From Clostridium pasteurianum (GTDB lineage Bacteria > Bacillota > Clostridia > Clostridiales > Clostridiaceae), in assembly GCF_001705235.1 (NCBI RefSeq), contig NZ_MCGV01000001.1:3352181-3416180 (forward strand): a stretch of DNA of 64,000 nt. The letters are read 5' to 3'. The translations under genes and the position numbers were made by a program. Positions within the stretch are counted from its first letter, which is position 1. Each line of letters starts with the position of its first letter. The notes under the pieces are model-generated. The model was not told the origin of the DNA. It worked only from the letters and a program-made list of their open reading frames with translations, and made no database searches. Positions 45,047 to 54,400 of this stretch are shown here, piece after piece.

Positions 45047-45447
45047 ATCAAAATGCTAGCATCAAAGCATTATGGTACATGCATAACCTTGTAGTTGAGC
45101 TGGTTTCCCTAAAGGGGGTTGGGGCGAAAATTGAATTACGCATTAACCTTCTTTTTATCAAAATGCTAGCATCAAAGCATTATGGTACATGCATAACCTT
45201 GTAGTTGAGCTGGTTTCCCTAAAGGGGGTTGGGGCGAAAATTGAATTACGCATTAACCTTCTTTTTATCAAAATGCTAGCATCAAAGCATTATGGTACAT
45301 GCATAACCTTGTAGTTGAGCTGGTTTCCCTAAAGGGGGTTGGGGCGAAACTTAAATTACACATTAACCTTCTTTTTACCAAAATGCTAGCATCAAAGCAT
45401 TATGGTACATGCATAACCTTTAGCTAAGCTGGTTTCCCTAAAGGGTT
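45047..45447. repeat. four 110-bp tandem repeats
   Basis: Copies begin at 45047, 45157, 45267 and 45377 (last one about 70 bp). Each holds AATGCTAGCATCAAAGCATT (inverted arms AATGCT/AGCATT), GGTACATGCATAACCTT and GCTGGTTTCCCTAAAGGG. Copies 1-3 are almost identical. The first is preceded by AGGGAAACCATGCGAA (45012-45027), the inverse of the GGTTTCCCT in each unit, and by AAGGTTATACATG, the inverse of its CATGCATAACCTT. The reading frame seen in it is an artefact of the repeat. The same AGGGAAACCATGCGAA occurs at 59988-60003 beside repeat R13. Confidence 0.92.
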
Positions 45448-45484
45448 GATAGGAGAAAATCAAGTTCTTTATTGGAGGAATATT

Positions 45485-46090
45485 ATGATTAAATATTATA
45501 TTGATGGCTTAATACTTGGAATTACATACCTTGCACCAATTGGCATGCAGAACCTTTATGTAATTAATTCTGCTATAAGAAATAAAAAGTTAAGAGCATA
45601 TGAGGTTGCAGCTGCAACAATTATTTTTGATATATCACTATGTATTACGTGCTTTTTTGGTATAGGTTCTATTTTAGAAAAGTCTAATGTCGTAAGAAAA
45701 ATTGTTCTTTTAGTAGGCTGCATTGTAGTTGTATTCATAGGAATAAAGCTTTTAAGGGAGACACCTGAGATCAATGAAGAGGTTCATGAAGATGAAAGTT
45801 TAGTAAAAAGTATTCTTACATGTTTTACAACCACATGGTTTAATCCTCAGGCAATTATAGATGGTTCTTTGCTTTTAGGTGGGTTTAAAATATCAATGTC
45901 ATATTCGGCTTCACATATTTTTATTTTAGGGGTATGTACAGCTTCTATTTTATGGTTCACAGGTATTACAACCTTTGTGTTAAAATTTAAATATAAACTT
46001 AGTAAAAAAGTACTTAAAATAATTAATATTGTATGCGGTATAGTAATTATTTATTATGGATTAAAATTAGGAATGAGTTTTTTGAAATAA
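45485..46090 (+). CDS. LysE/ArgO-family amino-acid exporter
   Basis: 201 residues with six membrane helices. GLILGITYLAPIGMQNLYVI at the N-terminus is the LysE signature (usual LxAxPGPQ/IGAQN region), and FTTTWFNPQAIIDG is the conserved loop after helix 3. It exports basic or other amino acids. Start: GGAGG lies 6 nt before this ATG; a frame extension to 45446 would run into the tandem repeats. A MocR-type regulator follows downstream on the same strand, a common pairing for LysE exporters. Confidence 0.9.
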   Translation: MIKYYIDGLILGITYLAPIGMQNLYVINSAIRNKKLRAYEVAAATIIFDISLCITCFFGIGSILEKSNVVRKIVLLVGCIVVVFIGIKLLRETPEINEEVHEDESLVKSILTCFTTTWFNPQAIIDGSLLLGGFKISMSYSASHIFILGVCTASILWFTGITTFVLKFKYKLSKKVLKIINIVCGIVIIYYGLKLGMSFLK

Positions 46091-46091
46091 A

Positions 46092-46283
46092 GCGCAGTAA
46101 CAGTATTTTGGAACATTAAATAAAGCTTATAAGACTAAGCCCAAAATAATGAAAACCCTAAGAAATTTTAATAACTCGCTGAAAAAAACCTCAAACAAAT
46201 TAAAATTACTAAGTTTTTTCATTATTTTGGGCAAAGTCTTATTGAGCTTTATTTAAATTGTTTCCAAAATACTGTTACTGCAC
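46092..46283. repeat. long palindromic repeat R6
   Basis: 192 bp. Ends GCGCAGTAACAGTATTTTG and CAAAATACTGTTACTGCAC pair with one G-U type difference. Inner arms GCCCAAAATAATGAAAA and TTTTCATTATTTTGGGC are perfect and differ from R2 and R4 on both sides together. Loop AATAACTCGCTGAAAAAAAC then CTCAAACAAATT. Confidence 0.9.
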
Positions 46284-46510
46284 ATAGGGGGAAAGGCAAG
46301 GAAGATTTTCTTCTGCTTTGCTACCGGAAATCTAAATTAAAAGTTTGTATGTGGTTAAGCTTTTAATAATGAAAATCCTAAGAAGTTTTAATAACTCGCT
46401 GAAAAGCTGAAAAAAGGCTCAAACAAATTAAAATTTCTAAGTCTTTTTATAATTTGGAACAAGACTTATTGAATTTTATTTAAACCGTTCCCCAAATACT
46501 ATTACTTCTC
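46284..46510. repeat. GC-core module and partial palindrome R7
   Basis: GAAGATTTTCTTCTGC module, an A/T hairpin (TTAAAAGTTTG...TTAAGCTTTTAA), then R7 (46362-46510), which lacks the left outer end, as R5 and R9 do. The R7 right end is AAATACTATTACTTCTC. A TTTTTCTCCGCG core follows to 46545. With R6 this is the same composite as 24061-24473 and 55835-56245. Confidence 0.75.
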
Positions 46511-46613
46511 TAAAAATAAAAGCAAGGTAAATTTTTCTCCGCGTTTTACTTTGCAATATTTATATTAGTGCATCCCCTTTTCCATAATGTTTCAAAGATT
46601 GGAGGCGAAATGT

Positions 46614-48056
46614 ATGGTTAATATTGATTGGCAGCCAGACAAGAATTGCAGCACACCTTTATATAGGCAGATTATAGATTATATAAAAATGAAAATAAAA
46701 AAAGGGGAATGGATAGTAGGGGACAAACTTCCTTCTCAAAGAAAGCTTTCTGAAATTTTTAAAGTAAATAGAAGTACAGTTGTAGAGGCTTTAGATGAAC
46801 TTAAGGCAGATGGACTTATAAATGGTAAAAATAAAGGTGGAACTAGTATAACGAATAACACCTGGTCATTAATGACTGAAACAAGTACTCCAAACTGGAA
46901 GAATTACATAGAGAGTGGAGTGTATAAGCCAAATTTTCATACCATTCAAGTTATAAATAGATTGGAATGGGATGATAATATTATAAGACTCAGTACAGGG
47001 GAGCTTTCAAAAGAGCTGTTTCCAACTGAAGCTATGAAAAAGGTTTTTATGTCGTTAGCCAGAGAAACAAAGTCTTTAGGTTATGAAATGACAAAAGGTT
47101 CTTTAGAGCTTAGAGAGGAAATAAGTAAATACGTTAAAAAATTTGGAATAGAAGCGTCTCCAGAATCAATTTTGATAGTTTCAGGTTCTCTTCAGGGACT
47201 TCAGCTAATATCCATGGGACTTTTAGATTATGGCTCTACGGTAATAGTGGAGAAGCCATCATATATAAAATCGCTTCACGTTTTTGAAGCAAATGGAATG
47301 AATTTAAAAGGAATACCTATTGACAGAAATGGAATTATGGTTAATCAAATAGAAAAGAATATTGGAAAGGAAACAGCTATATTATATACTATTCCAACTT
47401 TTCATAATCCTACGGGTACGGTTATGTCATACGATAGACGTAAAGAGCTTTTAAGGTTGTGTTCAAATAATAGACTTCCAATTATTGAGGATAATGCTTA
47501 TGGAGAATTATGGCTTGAAAAAAGTCCTCCTAAAACTTTAAAATCCATGGACAAGAATGGTGTAGTTTTGTATTCTGGGACAGCATCGAAATCACTGGCA
47601 GCAGGAATGAGAATAGGCTGGCTAATAGGTCCTGAAGCTGTTATTGATAGACTGGGCGATGTTAAAATGCAGACAGACTATGGAGCAAGCTCTCTTTCAC
47701 AAAAAGCCTTTCATATATGGCTTAAAAGTGGGTTATATGAGGAATATGTGAAGAGCTTAAGAAGAAAACTTAAAATTAGATGCAACATAACCTTAGAATT
47801 TATGGAAAAGTATTTTCATGGTTTAGGAACTTTTGATGTTCCTAAGGGTGGTTTTTATATATGGTTAACACTTTTTAAGAAAATTGACATGAAAAAATTA
47901 TTTTACTTATCATGTAAAAATGGAGTCCTCATAAATCCGGGATATATATACGATTTTAATAAAAATTACAGCATAAGAATATCCTATGCATATGCTTCAA
48001 TGGAAGAAATAGAAAATGGATTAAAAAAACTTTCTGAAATAATAAGAACGCTATAG
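46614..48056 (+). CDS. MocR/PdxR-type regulator (GntR HTH + aminotransferase domain)
   Basis: 480 residues. N-terminal GntR winged helix (about 10-75: STPLYRQIIDYIKMKIKKGEW, LPSQRKLSEIFKVNRSTVVEAL), then a fold-I aminotransferase-like domain (about 110-480) with the PLP lysine in YSGTASKSLAAGMRIGW, preceded by PTFHNPTGTVMS and IEDNAYGELW. Such proteins sense PLP or amino acids and control metabolic or export genes; the LysE gene 500 bp upstream is the natural target. Start: GGAGG is 8 nt before this ATG; the frame is open for 27 nt upstream. A repeat array separates it from LysE. Confidence 0.92.
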   Translation: MVNIDWQPDKNCSTPLYRQIIDYIKMKIKKGEWIVGDKLPSQRKLSEIFKVNRSTVVEALDELKADGLINGKNKGGTSITNNTWSLMTETSTPNWKNYIESGVYKPNFHTIQVINRLEWDDNIIRLSTGELSKELFPTEAMKKVFMSLARETKSLGYEMTKGSLELREEISKYVKKFGIEASPESILIVSGSLQGLQLISMGLLDYGSTVIVEKPSYIKSLHVFEANGMNLKGIPIDRNGIMVNQIEKNIGKETAILYTIPTFHNPTGTVMSYDRRKELLRLCSNNRLPIIEDNAYGELWLEKSPPKTLKSMDKNGVVLYSGTASKSLAAGMRIGWLIGPEAVIDRLGDVKMQTDYGASSLSQKAFHIWLKSGLYEEYVKSLRRKLKIRCNITLEFMEKYFHGLGTFDVPKGGFYIWLTLFKKIDMKKLFYLSCKNGVLINPGYIYDFNKNYSIRISYAYASMEEIENGLKKLSEIIRTL

Positions 48057-48062
48057 ACGATA

Positions 48063-48165
48063 AAAAGAATTAAGAATGAAGAATTAAAAATGATGGTAAC
48101 TTTTTCTCAGTTTTACTACGAAAAATTTCTAAACGTATAACTACAATTCTTAATTCTTAATTTTA
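48063..48165. repeat. dispersed inverted repeat, family S copy 3
   Basis: Short version: AAAAGAATTAAGAATGAAG at the left and AATTCTTAATTCTTAATTTT at the right, with TTTTTCTCAGTTTTACTACG-AAAAA in the middle. The right edge abuts the TAA stop of the minus-strand LOG gene. Confidence 0.75.
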
Positions 48166-48744
48166 TTTCGTTTCATCAATATTCTTGCTGCCAAGTACAG
48201 GTGGATTATAATTTTTCATTTTTTCTATGAGATCATATGGGTCAGTTGAGACTAATAATAGTTTGAGATTTGTTTCTCTCATAAAACCGGCACTGCAAGT
48301 GTTTTTTAGCATTGTAATAATTGGGTCAAAATAATTTGATATGTTTAAAATCCCTATTGGCTTTTTATGAAGTCCGAGCTGTGCCCAGCTTAAGGTTTCA
48401 AAAAGTTCTTCATATGTTCCAAGTCCACCGGGTAGAGCTATAAAGCCATCTGAAATATTCATCATCATTTTTTTCCTGTCGTCCATGTCATGAGTTTCTA
48501 TAAGATTTGTTATATTTTTATTTCTCATTGTGTCTGAAAATAAGTTTTTAGGTACTACTCCAGTTACGTGTCCATTGTTTCTAAGTACTGTATTTGAAAC
48601 TTCTCCCATAAGGCCTACATTTGAGCCGCCGTAGACTAATTCTATTTTATTTTCTGCTAAGGCTTTTCCTAAAATAACTGCTGATTTTTTATATTCAGGA
48701 TCTTTGCCTAAATTTGATCCTGAGTAAACGCATATTTTGTTCAT
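48163..48744 (-). CDS. LOG-family protein (TIGR00730, YvdD-like)
   Basis: 193 residues. VYGGSNVGLMGEVSN and LPGGLGTYEELFETLSWAQLG give the PGGxGTxxE motif of the Lonely Guy family, Rossmann-fold enzymes that release free bases from nucleoside 5'-monophosphates (cytokinin-type phosphoribohydrolase in plants; AMP-type in bacteria). ATG preceded by CGGAGGTATTAT. Single-gene unit, convergent with the MocR gene. Confidence 0.9.
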   Translation of the reverse strand: MNKICVYSGSNLGKDPEYKKSAVILGKALAENKIELVYGGSNVGLMGEVSNTVLRNNGHVTGVVPKNLFSDTMRNKNITNLIETHDMDDRKKMMMNISDGFIALPGGLGTYEELFETLSWAQLGLHKKPIGILNISNYFDPIITMLKNTCSAGFMRETNLKLLLVSTDPYDLIEKMKNYNPPVLGSKNIDETK

Positions 48745-48826
48745 ATAATACCTCCGTAAAATACTATTTTATATTAATTATTATGGTAATATAATTATAT
48801 ATAAAAATAAAGAGGGGTGTATACAT

Positions 48827-49357
48827 ATGAAAGGTAAAACTGTATTAGTTGCTATAGATGTACAGAATGTCATGTTTTTTGGAGAAGAGGGCATGGTTTA
48901 TAATGAGGATAATGTTCTTAACAATATTTTAAAGCTTTTAAGTAAGGCAAGAGAGAGTAAAACTCCAATAATATTTATTCAGCATACAGACAAAGAAGGA
49001 AAACTTAAAAGAGGAATGAAAACATGGGAGCTTAATGAGAAATTATCTCCACGTAAGGAAGAAGCAATAGTAGAAAAGGCAAGCTGGGATGCTTTTTACA
49101 ATACTAAGTTTGAAGAGGAATTAAGAAGAATAAATGCTGATAAAATTGTGTTCTGTGGAATGCAAACTGAATTTTGTCTGGATACTACCTGTAGAAGTGC
49201 ATACAGCAGAGGATATCACCATAATATTTTAGTTAGTGATGCACATACAACTTTTGATACAAATGTACTTGAAGCTAGAAAAATTATAGAACATCACAAT
49301 AATACTTTAGGTGGAAGATTTGTAACGCTAAAGAAGACTGAAGAAATTGAGTTTTAA
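48827..49357 (+). CDS. isochorismatase-family cysteine hydrolase
   Basis: 176 residues. LVAIDVQNVMFF (catalytic Asp), EKASWDAFYNTKFEEEL (Lys and substrate loop) and CGMQTEFCLDTTCRSAYSRGY (catalytic Cys in TEFC) form the Asp-Lys-Cys triad of the family, which includes nicotinamidases and other amide hydrolases. AGGGGTGTATACAT stands before the ATG. It precedes the AIM24-like gene by 31 bp on the same strand. Substrate unknown. Confidence 0.9.
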   Translation: MKGKTVLVAIDVQNVMFFGEEGMVYNEDNVLNNILKLLSKARESKTPIIFIQHTDKEGKLKRGMKTWELNEKLSPRKEEAIVEKASWDAFYNTKFEEELRRINADKIVFCGMQTEFCLDTTCRSAYSRGYHHNILVSDAHTTFDTNVLEARKIIEHHNNTLGGRFVTLKKTEEIEF

Positions 49358-49388
49358 ATGTAGTTAGAAAATTAAGGGAGGGAATGTT

Positions 49389-50042
49389 ATGTCAGTAAGT
49401 TATGAATTATTGTATGGAGATACTAACAGGTTACTAAAAATTAAAGCACAAGCTGGGGATAAATTTATTGTAGAAGCAGGAGCTATGGCTGCCATGAAGC
49501 CTGTGTTTAAAATTAAATCAAGAGCTGGAAGTGTGGGGAAAGCTATAGGAAGGCTTTTTGCAGGAGCATCTGCTTTTTTACAGGAATATACTGCTACAGA
49601 AGAAGGTGAATTATTAATTGTACCTAAATATTTAGGTGATATCAAGGTTGTTAATATGGATGGCTCTGTAAAGTATAGACTTGGAAAGGCAAGCTTTTTA
49701 GCAGCTACAGATAATATAAATCTTAACATAAAGTCAGCAGGAGGAAAGGGATTCCTATCAGGAGAAGGCTTTATTCAAATTGAAGCAGAAGGAGTAGGAG
49801 ATTTATTTTTGAGTGCTTATGGGGCTATACATGAAATAAATCTTGAAAGTGGTGAAGAGTATATAATAGATACTAATCATCTTGTACTCTGGGAAAGCAC
49901 CATGGACTATAGTGTTGAGCTATTAAATGGTCTTGTTGGCTCGATTACAGGTGGTGAGGGATTAGTTTGCTATTTTAAAGGACCAGGTAAAATATTTATA
50001 CAGACTAGGGATCCGTCTAAAATGCCAACTAAAAAGGAATAA
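49389..50042 (+). CDS. TIGR00266/AIM24-family protein
   Basis: 217 residues with the regular beta-structure and Gly pattern of the AIM24 family: FIVEAGAMAAMKPVFKIKSR, ASAFLQEYTATEEGELLIVP, GEGFIQIEAEGVGDLFLSAYG and a C-terminal ITGGEGLVCYFKGPGKIFIQTR. It is a trimeric beta-barrel-like protein of unknown role. SD GGGAGGG. Read together with the isochorismatase gene; a strong terminator follows. Confidence 0.88.
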   Translation: MSVSYELLYGDTNRLLKIKAQAGDKFIVEAGAMAAMKPVFKIKSRAGSVGKAIGRLFAGASAFLQEYTATEEGELLIVPKYLGDIKVVNMDGSVKYRLGKASFLAATDNINLNIKSAGGKGFLSGEGFIQIEAEGVGDLFLSAYGAIHEINLESGEEYIIDTNHLVLWESTMDYSVELLNGLVGSITGGEGLVCYFKGPGKIFIQTRDPSKMPTKKE

Positions 50043-50046
50043 ATGC

Positions 50047-50138
50047 AGGGCTGCCATACTAAAGAATTGGTAATTCATGATTGCTTCGTAATATTTATAA
50101 ATTATGAATTATAAATTTTTAGCTTGACAGCCCATTTT
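50047..50138 (+). terminator. long terminator hairpin
   Basis: GGGCTGCCA...TAAA and TTTTAGCTTGACAGCCC pair, with an inner TAATTCATGATT / AATTATGAATTA stem, then ATTTTTA. Nearly palindromic over 85 bp. Confidence 0.75.
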
Positions 50139-50215
50139 TAGAATTGACCAGTACTTCTTATGATATAATTATAAATAATATGTATGTGTTATTTTTGAGA
50201 ATAAGGAGGTTAATT

Positions 50216-51451
50216 ATGAGAATTTTACATACTTCCGATTGGCATTTAGGAAAAAACTTAGAAGGACACAGCAGAATGGATGAGCAGGAAGCTTTCCTTT
50301 CTGATTTTATAAATATAGTTGAAGAAAATGATGTTGATCTTGTTGTTATTGCAGGTGATATATATGATAATTATAATCCACCGGCAAGAGCTGAAACGAT
50401 GTTTTATGATACTTTAAAGAAAATATCTCGAAATGGTGAAAGAGTAACTTTAATTATAGCTGGTAACCATGATAATCCAGAAAGACTTGTGGCAGCAGAA
50501 CCTCTTGCAAGAGAGCACGGTATAATAATGGTTGGAACTCCTAAAACAATAGTTCAAGCAGGAAAATATGGTAAGCATGAAGTCGTAAATTCAGGAGAAG
50601 GTTTTATAGAACTAAATATAAAGGGTGAAAATGCTGTAATTTTAACCCTGCCATATCCTAGTGAAAAAAGATTAAATGAAGTTTTATATGATGATATGGA
50701 CAGTGAAGAGGAAAAAGCAAAATCCTATGGTGAAAGGATAAAGGAGCTTTTCAGTAAGTTAAGCGTTAATTTTAGAGATGATACTATAAATATTGTAGTT
50801 TCTCATTTGTTCACAATGGGCAGTGAAGAGGGAGGCTCTGAGAGAAATGTTGAGCTTGGAGGTAGCTTTATTGTGGATGGAAACTGTTTTCCTAAGAAGG
50901 CTCAATATATTGCATTAGGGCATGTACATAAACCACAAATTGTACCTGGAAGTCATGGAAAAGCTAGATATTCTGGATCGCCACTTCAATACAACAAAAA
51001 AGAAATAAATTTTAAGAAGAAATGCTTTGTTGTTGATGTTAAAGCTGGGGAAGAATGCAGTGTACGAGATGTGGAATTTAAAGTTTATAAACCTATAGAG
51101 GTGTGGAAATGCAATGGAGTGGAAGAGGCTATTGAAAAATGCCAAGAAAATACAGATAAAGATTCATGGGTATACATAGAGATAAAAACTGATAGTTATA
51201 TAGGCGAAGAGGAAATGAAAGCCATGAAGACGGCTAAAAAGGATATACTTGAAATTTTGCCTAAGGTAGATATTAGTGATGATGAAACTATAGATATGTC
51301 AAGCTTTAAGGAAAAGCCTTTTAAAGAGGTTTTTAAGGAGTTTTATAAAAAAGAAAGAAATGTTGATCCAGATAAAGAGGTTGTCGACTTATTATTATCA
51401 ATTGTAAATGAAGGTGAGAAGGAAAATGAAACCGATAAAAGTCAAGATTAA
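50216..51451 (+). CDS. sbcD: exonuclease SbcD (Mre11-like)
   Basis: 411 residues. Phosphoesterase motifs HTSDWHLGK, AGDIYDNYNPP, AGNHDNPERL, VSHLF and ALGHVHKPQ bind the two Mn ions; the C-terminal part (from about 290) is the capping domain. With SbcC it forms the ATP-dependent nuclease that cuts DNA hairpins and palindromes and trims protein-blocked ends. Start: AAGGAGG is 6 nt before this ATG; an upstream in-frame GTG/ATG has no family support. It overlaps sbcC by 26 bp. Notable in a genome region full of long palindromes, which SbcCD is known to attack. Confidence 0.95.
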   Translation: MRILHTSDWHLGKNLEGHSRMDEQEAFLSDFINIVEENDVDLVVIAGDIYDNYNPPARAETMFYDTLKKISRNGERVTLIIAGNHDNPERLVAAEPLAREHGIIMVGTPKTIVQAGKYGKHEVVNSGEGFIELNIKGENAVILTLPYPSEKRLNEVLYDDMDSEEEKAKSYGERIKELFSKLSVNFRDDTINIVVSHLFTMGSEEGGSERNVELGGSFIVDGNCFPKKAQYIALGHVHKPQIVPGSHGKARYSGSPLQYNKKEINFKKKCFVVDVKAGEECSVRDVEFKVYKPIEVWKCNGVEEAIEKCQENTDKDSWVYIEIKTDSYIGEEEMKAMKTAKKDILEILPKVDISDDETIDMSSFKEKPFKEVFKEFYKKERNVDPDKEVVDLLLSIVNEGEKENETDKSQD

Positions 51452-54400
51452 AGGATTAAATAGTTTTGAAAAAGAGCAGGAAATTGATTTTAATAAGCTT
51501 ATTGAAAAAGGGTTATTTGGAATATTTGGCCCTACGGGAAGCGGAAAGACAACTATACTTGATGCTATAACACTGTCACTTTATGGTGAGGTAGCAAGGA
51601 AAAGCACAAACTTCATGAATATCAATTGTAACAGCCTTAATGTAAGCTTTGAATTTCAGATGTCAGGAAAAGAAATAAAGAGGTACAAAGTTGATAGAGA
51701 ATTTAAAAGGGATAACAGAACCGGGAAGATTAAAAGTAAATCTGCAAAAATAGTTGATATTACGGAAAATGATGCAGAAGTTTTAGAAGAAGGCGTTAGG
51801 GGCGTAAATGAAAAGTGTGAGGAGATACTGGGCCTTAGTTTGGAGGATTTTACTCGAACAGTTGTACTTCCTCAGGGAAAATTCAGTGAGTTTTTAAAGC
51901 TTGAAGGCAAGGAAAGAAGAAACATGCTTGAAAGATTATTTAATCTTCAGGAATATGGGGATGAACTTTCTTTTAAATTAGGAAGAAGGATAAAAAAAGA
52001 AAGAGAAAAAGAAAATGTGCTTATGGGTCAATTAAAAGGATATGAGAACGTAAATGATGATGTTCTTAAGGAAAAAAAGAATGCATTTAATGAAAACAAA
52101 AGTTTACTTTTAAAAGCTTCTGAGGAATTAAGCAAGACAGAGGAAGAATACAATGAAAGCAAAGAACTGTGGAAGCTTCAAATTGAAATGCAGGAAAAAG
52201 CTTTAATTTATAAGGAACTTAGGGGAAGAGAAGATGAAATAAAGGATAAACAAAAGCAGATTCTGTTATGTGAAAGTGCTTTAAAAGTTAAGCCGTATAT
52301 TGACAATTATGAAAATACTCTTCAGCAGATTGAAAAGTTAAATAGTGATATTGAAAAGCTTAAAAGGAATATGGAGCTTATTTTGGTAAGTAAAAATGAT
52401 ATAGCAAAAAAGCTTGAACTTGCTAAAGATAATAAGGATAATAAATTACCTGAAATTCTTCTTAAAAAGCAAAAGGTTATGGATGCTATAGAAGAAAAGA
52501 AATTAGTAGATGGTATGCTTAAGGAGAAAGGGAGACTTGAGTCAAATATAAAAGAACTTTCCATAAGGTTACAAACCAAAGAGAAAAATATAAATCAAAA
52601 TATAAATGATATAGAAAATTTAAAAATTAACATAGCAGATGGTGAAAACAAAGTAGAAGGTCTTAAGTTTTCAGAGGAATATAAAAGAGAAGTTAATGAA
52701 GGATTGTTTTTGTCACGTGATTACGGAGACAAAATTAAGCAGAAGACTAAAATTGAAGCTGAAGCTAAAAGAATTTATGAAACGGTTAAAAATGTTGAGA
52801 ATAATAGTATAGATCTATCCCAAAAGCTTCAGCAAAATAAAATTGAATTAGAGAAGTGTACGGAAAGATTAAATACTTTAAGTGAAAAATTTCCGGATGG
52901 AAGCAATTTACTTTTGAGTTTTCAGGAAAAACTTAATGTCTCAAGAGATAAATGGAGTAAATACAGAGAATATAATAATAGTTTAAAAGATAGTATAAAT
53001 AATTGTGAAGAACTGAGAAATAAGCTAAGTATAAAAAAAGCTAAAAAAGATGAACTTAATGACAGAATAAATGACATGGACAAAAAGATAAGTGAAATAG
53101 AAAGACAGAATATGGCTCGTATTTTAAGAGAAAAACTTCAGGATGGTGAGCCGTGTCCAGTATGTGGTTCTGTTCATCATATTAAAGGTCATATGGAATA
53201 TGAGGTTAAGTCCGATGATTTGGATGGTTTAAAAGATAAACTTAATGAATATAAGAAAGAGTATGATGGAGCAACTCAGGATATAGTAATACTTGAAACT
53301 AAAATTAAAGCAGAAGAAAAAAATGAAAATGAAATCAAGGATAAAATACTGGCGCTTGGAGAAGAATTTAAAGAAGTACCATTAGATGTTTTGGAAAACG
53401 AATTTAAAAATTTAAAGGATGAAACAAATAAAGTTAATATAGAAAAATCAGAGCTTGATAAGAAAATAAAGCTTTTAATTAAAACTTCAAATAAGCTTGA
53501 GGTGGAATATCAAAAAGAAGAAACTGTAAAAACTCAAGGGGAAAATCAAGTATTAAATTTAAAGAATGAACTAAAAGAGACAGATGCCAAAATTAAAGAG
53601 GTAAAGATTTCTCTTGATAATTTAAAGGAAGAATTAAAGATAGAGGATTTTAGTGTGAAAAGCAATGAAATACTCCAAAAGGAAAAGCTTAAAGCTCAAA
53701 TAGAAAATGAGATAAAGTGTTTTAGAGATGGTTTGAATAGAAAGCAAACTGAAAAAGAAAAAATGCTTGAAGTTGTTACAAATTTAAAAGAGCAATTTGG
53801 TAAAAATAAAGCGGAGTTATCGGAAAAGAACAACAGCATAAATGAAAAATTGGAGGCTATAAAAAATAAGGTTGGACATGAGGAAGATCTTTGCAAGCTT
53901 AAAAATACAATAGAAAGTAGCATTAAGAAAATTGAGGAAGAATACGCTTATTTTGATAAAGAAAAAAGCATTATTGAGGAGAAGTATAACAAATGTAATG
54001 GCAGTATAATAGAATGTCATGGAAATTTGTGGGGCCTTAAGGATAGAAAAATTAAGGACATTGAAAAATTAAATTCTTCTTTAAGAGAAGAAAATTTTAA
54101 GGATGTAGATGAGGCTAAGAAAAGTTATACCTATAAGAGCAAAATTAATGAAATGAAGCTTGAAATAGAAAAATATAAAGAGGAAATTTCTAAAACTAGT
54201 GGAGCAATTGAAATTTTAAGCAAAAAAATTGACGGCAGAAATTTAACAGAAGAAAGATGGATTGAAATTCAAAATAGCAAAAATGAAAAATACTCTAAAG
54301 TTAAAGCTATTGAAGAGGCAAAAATAAAACTTGAAGAAGAAATTAAAGGTATGGAAATTAAGCTAAGTGAGCTTCATGAGCTATTAAGTAAGCAGAAGGA

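Noticed and set aside
45022-45204. 60-residue frame in the tandem repeats
   Set aside because: It is read through repeat units, repeats its own text (ASKHYGTC), and has no SD or family pattern.
45047-45447. CRISPR-like array
   Set aside because: Units are 110 bp, directly joined and nearly identical, with no unique spacers and no cas genes.
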